The notes beneath the pieces are model-generated. The model searched no databases and was not told the DNA's origin. It saw nothing but the letters and a program-made list of their open reading frames with translations. This document shows, piece by piece, positions 24,970-32,386 of a stretch of DNA of 64,000 nt (the stretch's first letter is position 1; every line of letters starts with the position of its first letter). Origin of the DNA: Micromonospora endolithica (lineage in GTDB: Bacteria; Actinomycetota; Actinomycetes; Mycobacteriales; Micromonosporaceae); NCBI RefSeq assembly GCF_003626595.1, contig NZ_RBAK01000017.1, forward strand, positions 1 through 64,000, given 5' to 3'. A program made the translations under genes and the position numbers.

Positions 24970-25797
24970 TCAGTACGTGCCGTCGAGCTGCCCACGCAGC
25001 TTGGTCAGCGCCCGGGCCAGCAGCCGGGAGACGTGCATCTGCGAGACGCCGATCTGCTCGGCGATCTGCGACTGGGTCAGGTTGCCGTAGAAGCGGAGGG
25101 TGAGGATCTTCTGCTCACGCTCGTCGAGGGTGGCCAGCGCGGGGCCGAGGGCGACCCGCAGCTCGGCCAGCTCGAACTCGCCGTCCTCGCCGCCGAGCAT
25201 GTCGCCCAGCTCGGTGGCCCGGTCGCCGTCGCCGGTGGGGGTGGAGAGCGACACCGCGTTGTAGGCGCGGGCACCCTCCAGGCCCTCCAGGACCTCTTCC
25301 TCGGTCAGCTTGAGGTGGGCGGCGATGTCGGCGACCGTGGGGGACCGGCCCAGCGTCTGGAGCAGCGAGCTGTTGGCGTCGGAGATCGCCAGGCGCAGCT
25401 CCTGGAGCCGGCGGGGCACCCGGATGTCCCAGGTGCGGTCCCGGAAGTGGCGCTTGAGTTCGCCGATGATCGTCGGGATCGCGTAGCCGGCGAAGTCGAC
25501 GCCGCGGGACGGGTCGAACTTGTCGATGGCCTTGATGAGGCCGACGGCGGCGGTCTGCGCCAGGTCGTCGGTGGGCTCGCCGCGCCCGCTGTAGCGGTGG
25601 GCGAGGTGGTTGGCCAGCGGCAGCCAGGCCTCGATCGCCCGGTCGCGCAGCGCGGCCCGGGACGGGTGGTTGGCCGGCAGTGCGGCCATCGCGTTCAGCA
25701 GATCGGCGGCGCTGTCGGTGAGCGCCCGCGGGTCGAGCTTCTCGGTGGTGCTCTGCGCAGCCTTGGTCGCCTGCTCGCTGATCGTTGGCGCGGTCAT
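24970..25797 (-). CDS. SigB/SigF/SigG-family RNA polymerase sigma factor
   Basis: A 275-residue alternative sigma factor. Region 2 holds GEPTDDLAQTAAVGLIKAIDKFDPSRGVDF and the SigB/F/G-typical AIPTIIGELKRHFRDRTW followed by DIRVPRRLQEL. Region 3 has GRSPTVADIAAHLKLTEEEV. Region 4 has LGPALATLDEREQKILTLRFYGNLTQSQIAEQIGVSQMHVSRLLARAL. In actinomycetes this family directs osmotic, general-stress and sporulation genes and is held by RsbW-type anti-sigmas. No anti-sigma is adjacent, but a SpoIIE phosphatase carrying such a domain lies 18 kb away. Start chosen for its GGGAGGA ribosome site. It is the natural candidate reader of the GTTT/GGGTA promoters in this window. Confidence 0.92.
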   Translation of the reverse strand: MTAPTISEQATKAAQSTTEKLDPRALTDSAADLLNAMAALPANHPSRAALRDRAIEAWLPLANHLAHRYSGRGEPTDDLAQTAAVGLIKAIDKFDPSRGVDFAGYAIPTIIGELKRHFRDRTWDIRVPRRLQELRLAISDANSSLLQTLGRSPTVADIAAHLKLTEEEVLEGLEGARAYNAVSLSTPTGDGDRATELGDMLGGEDGEFELAELRVALGPALATLDEREQKILTLRFYGNLTQSQIAEQIGVSQMHVSRLLARALTKLRGQLDGTY

Positions 25798-26180
25798 GGG
25801 TGGTCCTCCCTGCACCTCGTCCGCGGAAAAAAGACGTGACGCTTTGGTTTAGCTTCAGATGTCCGTTCGGGAGTCACCTTAGCCTGATCGTCTTGCCAAA
25901 ATCTAGCCGAAAGGACGATGTACTTAAGGAATTTTAAGGCATGAAAAACATGAAACGGGCAAACGTCGTCGTGATTGTGACGGCCCTAACGGGTTTCCGC
26001 ACCACCGGGATGTCCCCGCGACGCCGACCCGACCGACGACCGGCCGCCTCGATCGGCCCGCGACGGCTGTCCGCTCGGCCTTCCAGGCTGGGACAACGGG
26101 CCTCTTCTGTCGACTTTCCGTCGTTGTCCCGTGGACCGGACCGACCGTAGCGTCACGGTGACCACTCACTCGGAGGCCCC
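25798..26180. promoter_or_regulatory. 383-nt divergent regulatory region with inverted repeat
   Basis: The half near the sigma gene (25820-25980) is strikingly A+T-rich for this genome (GCGGAAAAAAGACG, GGAATTTTAAGGCATGAAAAAC), fitting a multi-promoter leader. Near the other gene an inverted repeat GGGACAACG / CGTTGTCCC (26091-26099 and 26123-26131, 23 nt between arms) ends 50 nt before the GTG of the ADC-like gene and may be an operator or leader hairpin. No GTTT/GGGTA promoter was found here, so sigma autoregulation is not evident. Confidence 0.5.
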
Positions 26181-26939
26181 GTGCTCGACCCCGCACTGCC
26201 GCAGCTCGTCGTGAACAGTCGCACGCTCTACTTCAGTTGGCTGCCGGCGGTCCCGGACGCGGTCGCGGAGCTGGTGCCGGTGGGCCTGGCCCCCCGCACC
26301 GACCGCCAGGTCTTCCTCAACCAGTACGTGGTCGACGACGACTCGCAGACCTCGGGCTTCGGCGCGTACTCGCTGACCTATCTGGGGGTGTCGCTGAGCG
26401 GGGTGGACGCGCCCGGCGGCGATCCGGGTGGCTGGTGGACGCTTTACGTGACCTCCAGCGAGCGGGTCCGGGCCTACGCGGCGGCCCGCGGCGCCCCGGC
26501 GGTGCTGGGGCGTACGACGATCGAGGCGCACCGGGGTTTCCTGGTCGCGCAGACCGAGGCAGGCGGCGTCCCGCTGATCCGGGCCCGCTGCCAGATCGGT
26601 GAGACCGGCGGGACCATCAACAGCGGTCACCACCGCTACTTCACCGCCCGCGGCGACGACCTGGTCAACGCCGTCTACCCGTTCGTCGCCGAGCCGGTGG
26701 ACCCCTTCGTGATCGAGTCGGTGGAGTTCCTCGACCCGACGCACCCGACCTACGCGCTACGGCCGGAGAACCCGCTGACCATCCCCTTCGGCTTCTACTC
26801 CCCGCGTGCCTCGTTCGCCTACCCGGGCGGCCTGGAGGTGCACCGGCGGCCCAGCCCGGTGCCGGTCCCGCCCCGGGCGGGAGCGGCTCACCAGGTGCCG
26901 TCGCGCCGGGCCCGCAGCGGTCTGCCGTCCGGGTCGTAG
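26181..26939 (+). CDS. Acetoacetate decarboxylase-like fold protein (tentative)
   Basis: A 252-residue soluble protein. LPAVPDAVAELVPVGLAP near the N-terminus, then FLNQYVVDDDSQTSGFGAYSLTYLGVSLSG, GWWTLYVTSSERVRAYAAARGAP and EAHRGFLVAQTEAGG, suggest the two-half beta-sandwich of the acetoacetate decarboxylase superfamily. I see no clear catalytic Lys motif, so enzyme activity should not be assumed. GTG start with GGAGG at the correct distance. The last 52 nt overlap the 3' end of the convergent phospholipase D gene, an unusually long tail-to-tail overlap, and the final 20 residues are Arg/Ser-rich and probably dispensable. Confidence 0.5.
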   Translation: MLDPALPQLVVNSRTLYFSWLPAVPDAVAELVPVGLAPRTDRQVFLNQYVVDDDSQTSGFGAYSLTYLGVSLSGVDAPGGDPGGWWTLYVTSSERVRAYAAARGAPAVLGRTTIEAHRGFLVAQTEAGGVPLIRARCQIGETGGTINSGHHRYFTARGDDLVNAVYPFVAEPVDPFVIESVEFLDPTHPTYALRPENPLTIPFGFYSPRASFAYPGGLEVHRRPSPVPVPPRAGAAHQVPSRRARSGLPSGS

Positions 26940-28552
26940 ACCAGCCGGTACGCCGGCAGCGCCCACGCCCGGGTGTACCAGGGCAGCCGCTGCGCCCGGT
27001 GCGGCCGGAGCCGGCCCGGTGGGCGCGGACCGACCTGCCCGGCGTCGTACCACCGTTGCAGCTCGTCGGCCGCGGCCACCGCCGTCGCGACCGCGGTGGC
27101 CGGGTCGAGCAGGTCGGCGTCCTCGCCGCCGGCCGGGTCGCGGTCCAGGTGCTCGCGCAACAGGCGCAGGCGCAGGTCCCGGGCGAAGACCCGGGCGCCG
27201 TCGCCCTGCCCGGCGGGATCGAGTGGTGAGCGTTCGTCGCGGGTCTCGTCGAGCACGGCGCAGGACAGCTCGCTGTCGTGGGTCCACGACCGGCGGTTGA
27301 AGTTGTCGCTGCCCACGCTGGCCCAGACGTCGTCGACCACGCAGACCTTGGCGTGCACGTACACCGGCCGGCCCGCGTGGTTCTCGACGTCGAAGACGTG
27401 CACCCGGTCCGGTGCGGCCTTCTCGCACAGCGACAGCGCCTGCTCCCGACCGACGGTGTTCGGCGGCAGCGCGAACCGGCCGTCCACGTCCGGGTAACGG
27501 GGCACCACCGCGATCAGGTGCAGCTCCGGGTTGTCCCGCAGGGCCTGGGCGAAGAGGTCGGCGACCTCGGTCGACCAGAGGTACTGGTCCTCCAGGTAGA
27601 TCAGCCGCCGGGCCCGGCGGACCGCCTTGGTGTAGCCCCGGGCAACGGTGCGCTCCCCGTCCGGGGCGAAGGAGTAGCGCGGGCGGACCGCCGGGTAGGT
27701 GCGCAGCACCTGGATGTGGTGCGGACCGCACGGCGGCGGCGGGGGTGGCTGGTCGGGCAGCGGGTCCGGGCGCAGGTCCGCGCCGCGCAGACGGTCCCGC
27801 AGGTACGCCAGCGGGTTCTCCGAGTCCAGCGGCATCGGGTCGGTCCAGCGTTCCCGGAAACTGGTGTCCAGGGCGCCGACGGCCGGCCCGCGCACCATGA
27901 GCTGCACGTCGTGCCAGGGCGGCCGGTCGCCGTAGCGGGGCGACATCTGGACCGCCTGGGGATCGCCGGCGTGCGCGGCGTCGTCACGGCGGCTGTGGCA
28001 CAGGTCGATCCCGCCGGCGAAGGCGACGTCCCGCTCGGGGGCGCGCGGGTGCCGCAGCACGACCAGCTTCTGGTGGTGCGAGCCACCCCGGCGGACCCGC
28101 TGGTCGAGCAGCACCTCGCCGCCGGCCGCGGAGATCGTCTCGCTGAGGTTCCGGTTCTCCTGCTCGCTGTAGGCCAGCACGTCCAGGTGCGACCGCCACA
28201 CCAGCCCCTTGACCACCACGCCGCGCTGGGCGGCGCGGGCGAAGAGCTGGGCCACCGTGGGCCCGTCCGGGCGCAACCGCTGGTCCGGGTCGCCCCGCCA
28301 GTCGGTGAAGAAGAGGTGGTCACCCGCCTCCAGCGCCTCCACCTCGTCGACCAGCCGGTCGAAGTACGCGGCACCGTGAATCAACGGCTCGGCGAGGTTT
28401 CCCCGGGTCCAGACGGGTAACCCGGACCGTGGGTTGGCGCGTTCGTCCGCGGAGAGGAACCACTCCTGCAACGCCAACGGTCCAGCCCTCCCGAGGTCGA
28501 CATCCGTCCTCGCGAACCCCTCGCCCGGGGGCCGCGCGCAGCCCGGCACCAC
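26888..28552 (-). CDS. Phospholipase D-family protein
   Basis: About 554 residues with two phosphodiesterase (HKD-type) motifs: SHHQKLVVLRHP followed by FAGGIDL, and VHAKVCVVDD followed by SVGSDNFNRRS. The layout (LQEWFLSADERANP, FFTDWRGDPDQ, LEDQYLWS, then the second motif) matches actinobacterial PLD-like phosphatidyltransferases. It may hydrolyse or transfer phosphatidyl groups in the membrane; no signal peptide is seen. The long frame extends 267 nt further upstream, but that DNA holds another gene, tandem repeats and a promoter, so one of two adjacent GTG codons was chosen. It is preceded by a sigma-B/F-like promoter. Confidence 0.8.
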   Translation of the reverse strand: MVPGCARPPGEGFARTDVDLGRAGPLALQEWFLSADERANPRSGLPVWTRGNLAEPLIHGAAYFDRLVDEVEALEAGDHLFFTDWRGDPDQRLRPDGPTVAQLFARAAQRGVVVKGLVWRSHLDVLAYSEQENRNLSETISAAGGEVLLDQRVRRGGSHHQKLVVLRHPRAPERDVAFAGGIDLCHSRRDDAAHAGDPQAVQMSPRYGDRPPWHDVQLMVRGPAVGALDTSFRERWTDPMPLDSENPLAYLRDRLRGADLRPDPLPDQPPPPPPCGPHHIQVLRTYPAVRPRYSFAPDGERTVARGYTKAVRRARRLIYLEDQYLWSTEVADLFAQALRDNPELHLIAVVPRYPDVDGRFALPPNTVGREQALSLCEKAAPDRVHVFDVENHAGRPVYVHAKVCVVDDVWASVGSDNFNRRSWTHDSELSCAVLDETRDERSPLDPAGQGDGARVFARDLRLRLLREHLDRDPAGGEDADLLDPATAVATAVAAADELQRWYDAGQVGPRPPGRLRPHRAQRLPWYTRAWALPAYRLVYDPDGRPLRARRDGTW

Positions 28553-28581
28553 CGTGGTGACCTGACCAGCCGTCCCTGGCG

Positions 28582-28608
28582 ATACCCCACTGCTCACGAA
28601 GCGTAAAC
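28582..28608 (-). promoter_or_regulatory. Sigma-B/F-type promoter (GTTT-N17-GGGTAT) for the PLD gene
   Basis: On the minus strand GTTT and GGGTAT are 17 nt apart, about 30 nt upstream of the chosen GTG. It overlaps the ribosome-site region of the divergent 42-residue peptide gene. Confidence 0.6.
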
Positions 28609-28624
28609 GCAAGGAGGCCGCACC

Positions 28625-28753
28625 ATGCCCGGCGAGACGACGAACTCCGTGACCGAGTACCGCGAGCAGGCGGTGGAGGGGGAGCGGGGTGCGCTGGTGG
28701 CCGTGTTGGTGATGGTGGTCCTCGGCGTCGCCGGCATCTTCGCCGTCTCCTGA
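28625..28753 (+). CDS. 42-residue single-span membrane peptide
   Basis: A short gene with a very strong AAGGAGG ribosome site 8 nt before its ATG. The product starts MPGETTNSVTEYREQAVEGE, acidic, then has one hydrophobic helix (GALVAVLVMVVLGVAGIFAV) and ends in Ser. An acidic N-terminus with a C-terminal helix suggests a tail-anchored peptide. It is divergent from the phospholipase D gene, with which it may share stress-linked regulation, and is followed by a tandem repeat and a terminator. I know no family for it; small stress-induced membrane peptides of this type are common and usually overlooked. Confidence 0.75.
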   Translation: MPGETTNSVTEYREQAVEGERGALVAVLVMVVLGVAGIFAVS

Positions 28754-28764
28754 GGCCACCCTCT

Positions 28765-28818
28765 CCGAACGCCCGACGGACACCGAACGCCCGACGGACA
28801 CCGAACGCCCGACGGACA
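28765..28818. repeat. Three perfect 18-bp tandem repeats
   Basis: CCGAACGCCCGACGGACA is repeated three times head to tail without mismatch, immediately after the small peptide gene and abutting the terminator hairpin. Confidence 0.9.
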
Positions 28819-28850
28819 CCGGGCGCCCCGCGCGACGCGGGGCGCCCGGT
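28818..28850. terminator. Bidirectional hairpin
   Basis: A 15-bp perfect stem (ACCGGGCGCCCCGCG and its complement) with a 3-nt loop lies between the 42-residue peptide gene and the convergent pirin gene. Confidence 0.8.
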
Positions 28851-28867
28851 GCCGGGCCGGTGCCGGG

Positions 28868-29854
28868 TCAGGACCGGGGGGTCGGCCCGTCGGTGTGCGG
28901 GATCCGCTCGGCCGGGATGACGCCGAGCCGGCCGGCCTGGAAGTCCTCGACGGCCTTGATCAGCTCGGCCCGGGTGTTCATCACGAACGGCCCGTAGTGC
29001 GCCACCGGCTCCCGGATGGGCTGGCCGCCCATGATGTAGAGGTCGAGCGCCGGGGTGTTGGCGTCCTGCCGGGTGTCCGCGTCGAACCGCAGCGCGTCGC
29101 CCGGGCCGTGCACCGCGAGCTGGCCGGTGTGCACCGGCCGGCGGTCGGTGCCGACCGTGCCCCGACCGCCCAGGACGTAGACCAGGGCGTTGAAGTCCGG
29201 GTTCCACGGCAGGTCGACCTGCGCACCGGGCTGCACGGTGACGTGCGTGATGGTGATCGGGGTGTGGGTCGACCCCGGCCCGCGGTGCCCGGCGACCTCG
29301 CCGGCGATGACGCGGACCAGTGCGCCGCCGTCCGGCGTGGTGAGCAGCGCCGTCTCCCGGCCACGGATGTCCTGGTATTTCGGCGGGATCATCTTGGCGA
29401 CCCGGGGCAGGTTGACCCACAGCTGGGTGCCGTGGAACAGCCCACCGCTGAGCACCAGGTGCTCCGGCGGCGCCTCGATGTGCAGCAGGCCGCTGCCGGC
29501 GGTCATCCACTGCGTGTCGCCGTCGGTGATGGTGCCACCGCCGCCGTGGGTGTCCTGGTGGTCGAAGACGCCGTCGATGATGTAGGTCACGGTCTCGAAG
29601 CCGCGGTGCGGGTGCCACGGGGTGCCCTTCGGCTCACCCGGGGCGTAGTCCACCTCACCCATCTGGTCCAGGTGGATGAACGGGTCCAGCTCGCTCGTCG
29701 GCACCCCGGCGAAGGCGCGCCGCACCGGGAAACCCTCGCCCTCGTAGCCGCTGGGGGCGGTGGTCAGCCGGCGGACCGGTCGGAAGGAGGTGGACTCGTC
29801 GAGGCGGGGCAGGCGGGGCAGGACGAGGACGTCGTCGACGGTGATCGCGGGCAT
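28868..29854 (-). CDS. Pirin family protein
   Basis: A 328-residue bicupin. The N-terminal cupin holds the metal-binding HPHRGFETVTYIIDG and the later HQDTHGGGG and His-Glu ligands (LLHIEAPPE), conserved in pirins with quercetinase-type activity. The C-terminal cupin (VQPGAQVDLPWNPDFNALVYVLGG) lacks metal ligands, as usual. Pirins are redox-responsive iron proteins and some open quercetin rings. The start is one nucleotide from the stop of a MarR regulator, so the two form an operon read from the marR promoter. Confidence 0.9.
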   Translation of the reverse strand: MPAITVDDVLVLPRLPRLDESTSFRPVRRLTTAPSGYEGEGFPVRRAFAGVPTSELDPFIHLDQMGEVDYAPGEPKGTPWHPHRGFETVTYIIDGVFDHQDTHGGGGTITDGDTQWMTAGSGLLHIEAPPEHLVLSGGLFHGTQLWVNLPRVAKMIPPKYQDIRGRETALLTTPDGGALVRVIAGEVAGHRGPGSTHTPITITHVTVQPGAQVDLPWNPDFNALVYVLGGRGTVGTDRRPVHTGQLAVHGPGDALRFDADTRQDANTPALDLYIMGGQPIREPVAHYGPFVMNTRAELIKAVEDFQAGRLGVIPAERIPHTDGPTPRS

Positions 29855-29855
29855 C

Positions 29856-30347
29856 TCAGGCTCCTTGGGTGTCGCTGGTGAGGGTCGAGGGGTCCGGCTC
29901 GGCGCGCAGGCGCCGGCCGAGCCGCTCGAAGATCCGGTGCAGGCAGGCGACCTCGGCGTCGTCGAGGCCGTCCATCAGGTGGGTGCGCACCGAGGAGAGG
30001 TGGGGCGGCGCGGCCTCGCGGAGGGCGAGCAGCCCGGCGGCGGTGAGCACCGCCTCGCTGCCCCGGCGGTCGGCCGGACAGGACTCCTTGGCGACCAGCC
30101 CGCGCTTCTGCATCGACGAGATCTGGTAGGTCAGGCGGCTCGGTGAGAACACCAGGCGGCCGGCCAGCTCACCCATCCGCAGGCGCTGGCCCGGCGCCTC
30201 GGAGAGCAGCACCAGCACGTGGTAGTCGGCGAAGCTCAGGTCGCTCGCGGCGCGCAGGTCCTCCTCCAGTTGGGTGAACAGCCGCTGGCTGGCCTCGATG
30301 TAGGCCCGCCAGGCGGCCAGCCGGTCCGGCTCCAGGCTCTCGGTCAT
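29856..30347 (-). CDS. MarR family transcriptional regulator
   Basis: A 163-residue winged-helix regulator. AAWRAYIEASQRLFTQLEEDL forms the dimerisation helix, DLSFADYHVLVLLSEAPGQRLRMGELAGRLVFSPSRLTYQISSM the wHTH, and KRGLVAKESCPADRRGSEAVLTAAG the wing and following helix. The single Cys in the wing (ESCPADRRG) could be redox-active. Short leader with TAG-rich A+T DNA upstream. It leads the marR-pirin operon and probably autoregulates through two TAYTTCAAAA sites in the A+T-rich divergent region. Confidence 0.9.
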   Translation of the reverse strand: MTESLEPDRLAAWRAYIEASQRLFTQLEEDLRAASDLSFADYHVLVLLSEAPGQRLRMGELAGRLVFSPSRLTYQISSMQKRGLVAKESCPADRRGSEAVLTAAGLLALREAAPPHLSSVRTHLMDGLDDAEVACLHRIFERLGRRLRAEPDPSTLTSDTQGA

Positions 30348-30363
30348 GGGCCAAGAGTAGCAG

Positions 30364-30448
30364 TATTTCAAAATTTAACAAGACCTGTTGAGCTGGGGAT
30401 CGTCGACGCTCTGCCCGCGTACCGGTGATGTCTTTGGCTTTTGAAGTA
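30364..30448. promoter_or_regulatory. A+T-rich divergent region with two oppositely oriented MarR-like sites
   Basis: TATTTCAAAA at 30364-30373 and its inverted near-copy TTTTGAAGTA at 30439-30448 share TAYTTCAAAA. The first overlaps the A+T-rich TATTTCAAAATTTAACA just upstream of the marR start; the second faces the divergent acetyltransferase. In this G+C-rich genome such islands usually mark regulator sites. Confidence 0.5.
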
Positions 30449-30509
30449 AACCGGGGTCGAGGGCAAAACGGTGCGCGGCCGACGGCCGTGCCGTGCCAGA
30501 CTGCGGCCC

Positions 30510-31037
30510 GTGGACCACGTCGAACTGACCGCCCCCGGCCTGCTGCTCCGTCCCTGGCGGGTGACGGACGCCCCGGCCCTGCTGACCGCGCTGGACGAGC
30601 CGGCCATCGCCCAGTGGAACGCGCAGAACGTCACCGACCTGGCCGGGGCCGAGGCCTGGATCCGGCAGCGCGCCGACTGGAGCTGCGGCACCCGGATGTC
30701 GCTCGCGGTGACCGACGCGGCCGACGGCACGCTGCTCGGCGCGGTGTCGCTCAACGGGATCCGCCGGGGCGACGCGTCCATCGGCTACTGGACCACCGCC
30801 GGGGCCCGGGGGCGGGGGGTGGCGACCGGCGCGGTGTCCGCCCTGACCGGCTGGGCGTTCGACGGACTGGACCTGCACCGGATCGAGCTGTGCCACGCGG
30901 TGCCCAACGCGGCGTCCTGCGTGGTGGCGGGGCGGGCCGGCTACCCGCTGGAGGGGACGCTGCGCGAGTCGCACCGCTACGGCGACGGCCGGCGCTACGA
31001 CGAGCACCTGCACGCACGGCTGGCCACCGACCGCTGA
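30510..31037 (+). CDS. RimJ/RimL-type GNAT acetyltransferase
   Basis: A 175-residue GNAT of the RimJ group. LTAPGLLLRPWRVTDAPALLTAL at the N-terminus, GYWTTAGARGRGVATGAVSALTGWAF as acetyl-CoA motif A, and LDLHRIELCHAVPNAASCVVAGRAGYPLEGTLRES (the typical RIEL-x-x-x-x-N-xxS motif) are diagnostic. Members acetylate ribosomal-protein N-termini, other proteins or small molecules. The GTG at the onset of the conserved LTAPGLLLR segment was chosen over an upstream ATG. A DUF1684 gene follows 20 nt later on the same strand. Confidence 0.86.
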   Translation: MDHVELTAPGLLLRPWRVTDAPALLTALDEPAIAQWNAQNVTDLAGAEAWIRQRADWSCGTRMSLAVTDAADGTLLGAVSLNGIRRGDASIGYWTTAGARGRGVATGAVSALTGWAFDGLDLHRIELCHAVPNAASCVVAGRAGYPLEGTLRESHRYGDGRRYDEHLHARLATDR

Positions 31038-31057
31038 TCCCCGGCTAGGGTCGGCAG

Positions 31058-31645
31058 GTGGACGATCTCGAACTGCTGGACTGGCGGGAGCGGGTCGCCC
31101 GGCTGTACCTGTCCGACGCCGACCTGACCGGCTTCCGGGCGGCGCGTGACGAGCTGTTCCGGGCCCACCCGCAGAGCCCGCTGCCGGCCGCCGCGCGAGC
31201 CGGCTTCGCCGGCCTGCCGTACTACCCGCCGGACCCGGCGGCCGTGGTCGAGGCGCCGCTGCGCCCCGCGTCGGGCACCGAGAGCATCGACACCGGCGGT
31301 CCGGACGGGGTGATCCGCTACCGCCGGGTCGCGGTCGCCCGGACGCCGTGGGGTCCGCTCACCCTCTGGTGGATCGAGGCGTACGGGGGTGGCCTGTTCC
31401 TGCCGGTGCGCGACGCCACCTGCGGCGACGGCAGCTACGGGGGCGGTCGGTACCTGACCGACACGGTCAAGGGCACCTTCGGCCGAGGGCTGACCCTGCT
31501 GGCCGGCGACCGGGTCCGGCTGGACGCCAACTACCTCTACAACCCGTCCTGCGCGTACGACGACCGGTGGGCCTGCCCGCTGGCCCCGCCGGAGAACCGG
31601 GTGGACGTGGCCCTGCGCGTGGGCGAGCGGGCGTACCACGCGTGA
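31058..31645 (+). CDS. DUF1684 domain protein
   Basis: A 195-residue protein with the complete DUF1684 pattern: DWRERVARLYLSDADLTGFRAARDELF, FAGLPYYPPDPA, LPVRDATCGDGSYGGGRYL and the closing YLYNPSCAYDDRWACPLAPPENRVDVALRVGE. The last block (NYLYNP-CAY-W-CPL-P--N) is conserved across the family, whose biochemical function is unknown. Start is GTG with a weak upstream site. It is probably co-transcribed with the acetyltransferase and ends at a small hairpin. Confidence 0.87.
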   Translation: MDDLELLDWRERVARLYLSDADLTGFRAARDELFRAHPQSPLPAAARAGFAGLPYYPPDPAAVVEAPLRPASGTESIDTGGPDGVIRYRRVAVARTPWGPLTLWWIEAYGGGLFLPVRDATCGDGSYGGGRYLTDTVKGTFGRGLTLLAGDRVRLDANYLYNPSCAYDDRWACPLAPPENRVDVALRVGERAYHA

Positions 31646-31652
31646 CGACCGC

Positions 31653-31669
31653 CCCGGCGTGACGCCGGG
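31653..31669. terminator. Short hairpin between convergent genes
   Basis: CCCGGCG-TGA-CGCCGGG, 7 bp, starts 8 nt past the DUF1684 stop and before the convergent GSP17M gene end. Confidence 0.4.
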
Positions 31670-31689
31670 ACGGCCGTGGGGCACGACGG

Positions 31690-32277
31690 TCAGCGCGCCG
31701 ACGGCTCGCCGGCGGCCAGGTCCAACCGGCCCAGCACCTGCCGGGCCTGGTCGGCGAACTGGGCGTCCACGGTGACCGCGTACTGGCCGGCCCGCAACGA
31801 ACTGGCCGAGGTGAAGTCCCGCCGCCCACCGGTCATGGCGTGCGCGACCGCCCCGAACACCGCGCCCCAGATGGCGCCGACGACCAGGCCGACCAGGATC
31901 ACCGCGAGCCAGTTGCCCACGGTGAAGATGCCGAACAGCAACCCGATGAACAGACCGAACCAGGCGCCGCTGCCGGCCCCGACGACCGCCGCGCGACCGG
32001 TGCTCATCCGGCCGAGGACCGTCTCCACCAGGGTGAGGTTCGTGCCGACGATGGCGGTGTGTTCCACCGGGAACCGGTTGTCGGCCAGATGGTCGACCAC
32101 CCGTTGGGCGGACGGGTAGTCCGGATACGACCCGATCGTCACGGTGGCTGGCCCGGCCGGTGGGCCGTGACCGTCGCCGCTGGGTGCGGCGGTCTGCCCC
32201 GCGGGACCGGACGGGAGGGTGTCGCCGCCCGGCATCCCGGGCCGCCATGCCGAGGTGGGACTCGACGGTGTGGTCAT
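31690..32277 (-). CDS. General stress protein 17M-type membrane protein
   Basis: A 195-residue protein. Residues 45-95 form the GSP17M-like N-domain (TIGSYPDYPSAQRVVDHLADNRFPVEHTAIVGTNLTLVE). A glycine-rich double hydrophobic segment follows (GAGSGAWFGLFIGLLFGIF and WLAVILVGLVVGAIWGAVFG). The C-terminus carries SLRAGQYAVTVDAQFADQARQVL. The first 45 residues are Pro/Gly-rich and disordered. The domain is named after a Bacillus SigB-controlled protein. The ATG was chosen for its AAGGAGG site; a second ATG 6 nt upstream overlaps that site. The upstream promoter resembles the sigma-B/F type, in line with the family name. Confidence 0.83.
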   Translation of the reverse strand: MTTPSSPTSAWRPGMPGGDTLPSGPAGQTAAPSGDGHGPPAGPATVTIGSYPDYPSAQRVVDHLADNRFPVEHTAIVGTNLTLVETVLGRMSTGRAAVVGAGSGAWFGLFIGLLFGIFTVGNWLAVILVGLVVGAIWGAVFGAVAHAMTGGRRDFTSASSLRAGQYAVTVDAQFADQARQVLGRLDLAAGEPSAR

Positions 32278-32304
32278 GAGCATCCTCCTTCGTCAACCGG
32301 CGGT

Positions 32305-32329
32305 GTTCCCCCGCCCGTCGTGCGGTAAC
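32305..32329 (-). promoter_or_regulatory. Sigma-B/F-type promoter (GTTA-N15-GGGAAC)
   Basis: Minus-strand GTTA, 15 nt, GGGAAC lies 28 nt upstream of the GSP17M start. The same GGGAAC -10 occurs at the ChaB and heptose operons. Confidence 0.5.
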
Positions 32330-32352
32330 GCCGGGTCCGACGGGCATCGGCG

Positions 32353-32378
32353 GCATGCCGGCCCCGCAGCCCGGGTAG
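32353..32378 (+). promoter_or_regulatory. Weak sigma-B/F-type promoter (GCAT-N16-GGGTAG)
   Basis: The -10 is good and ends 8 nt before the GTG of the GH15 gene; the -35 only fits the relaxed GNNT pattern of Streptomyces SigB promoters. Confidence 0.35.
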
Positions 32379-32386
32379 GCAGGCGG

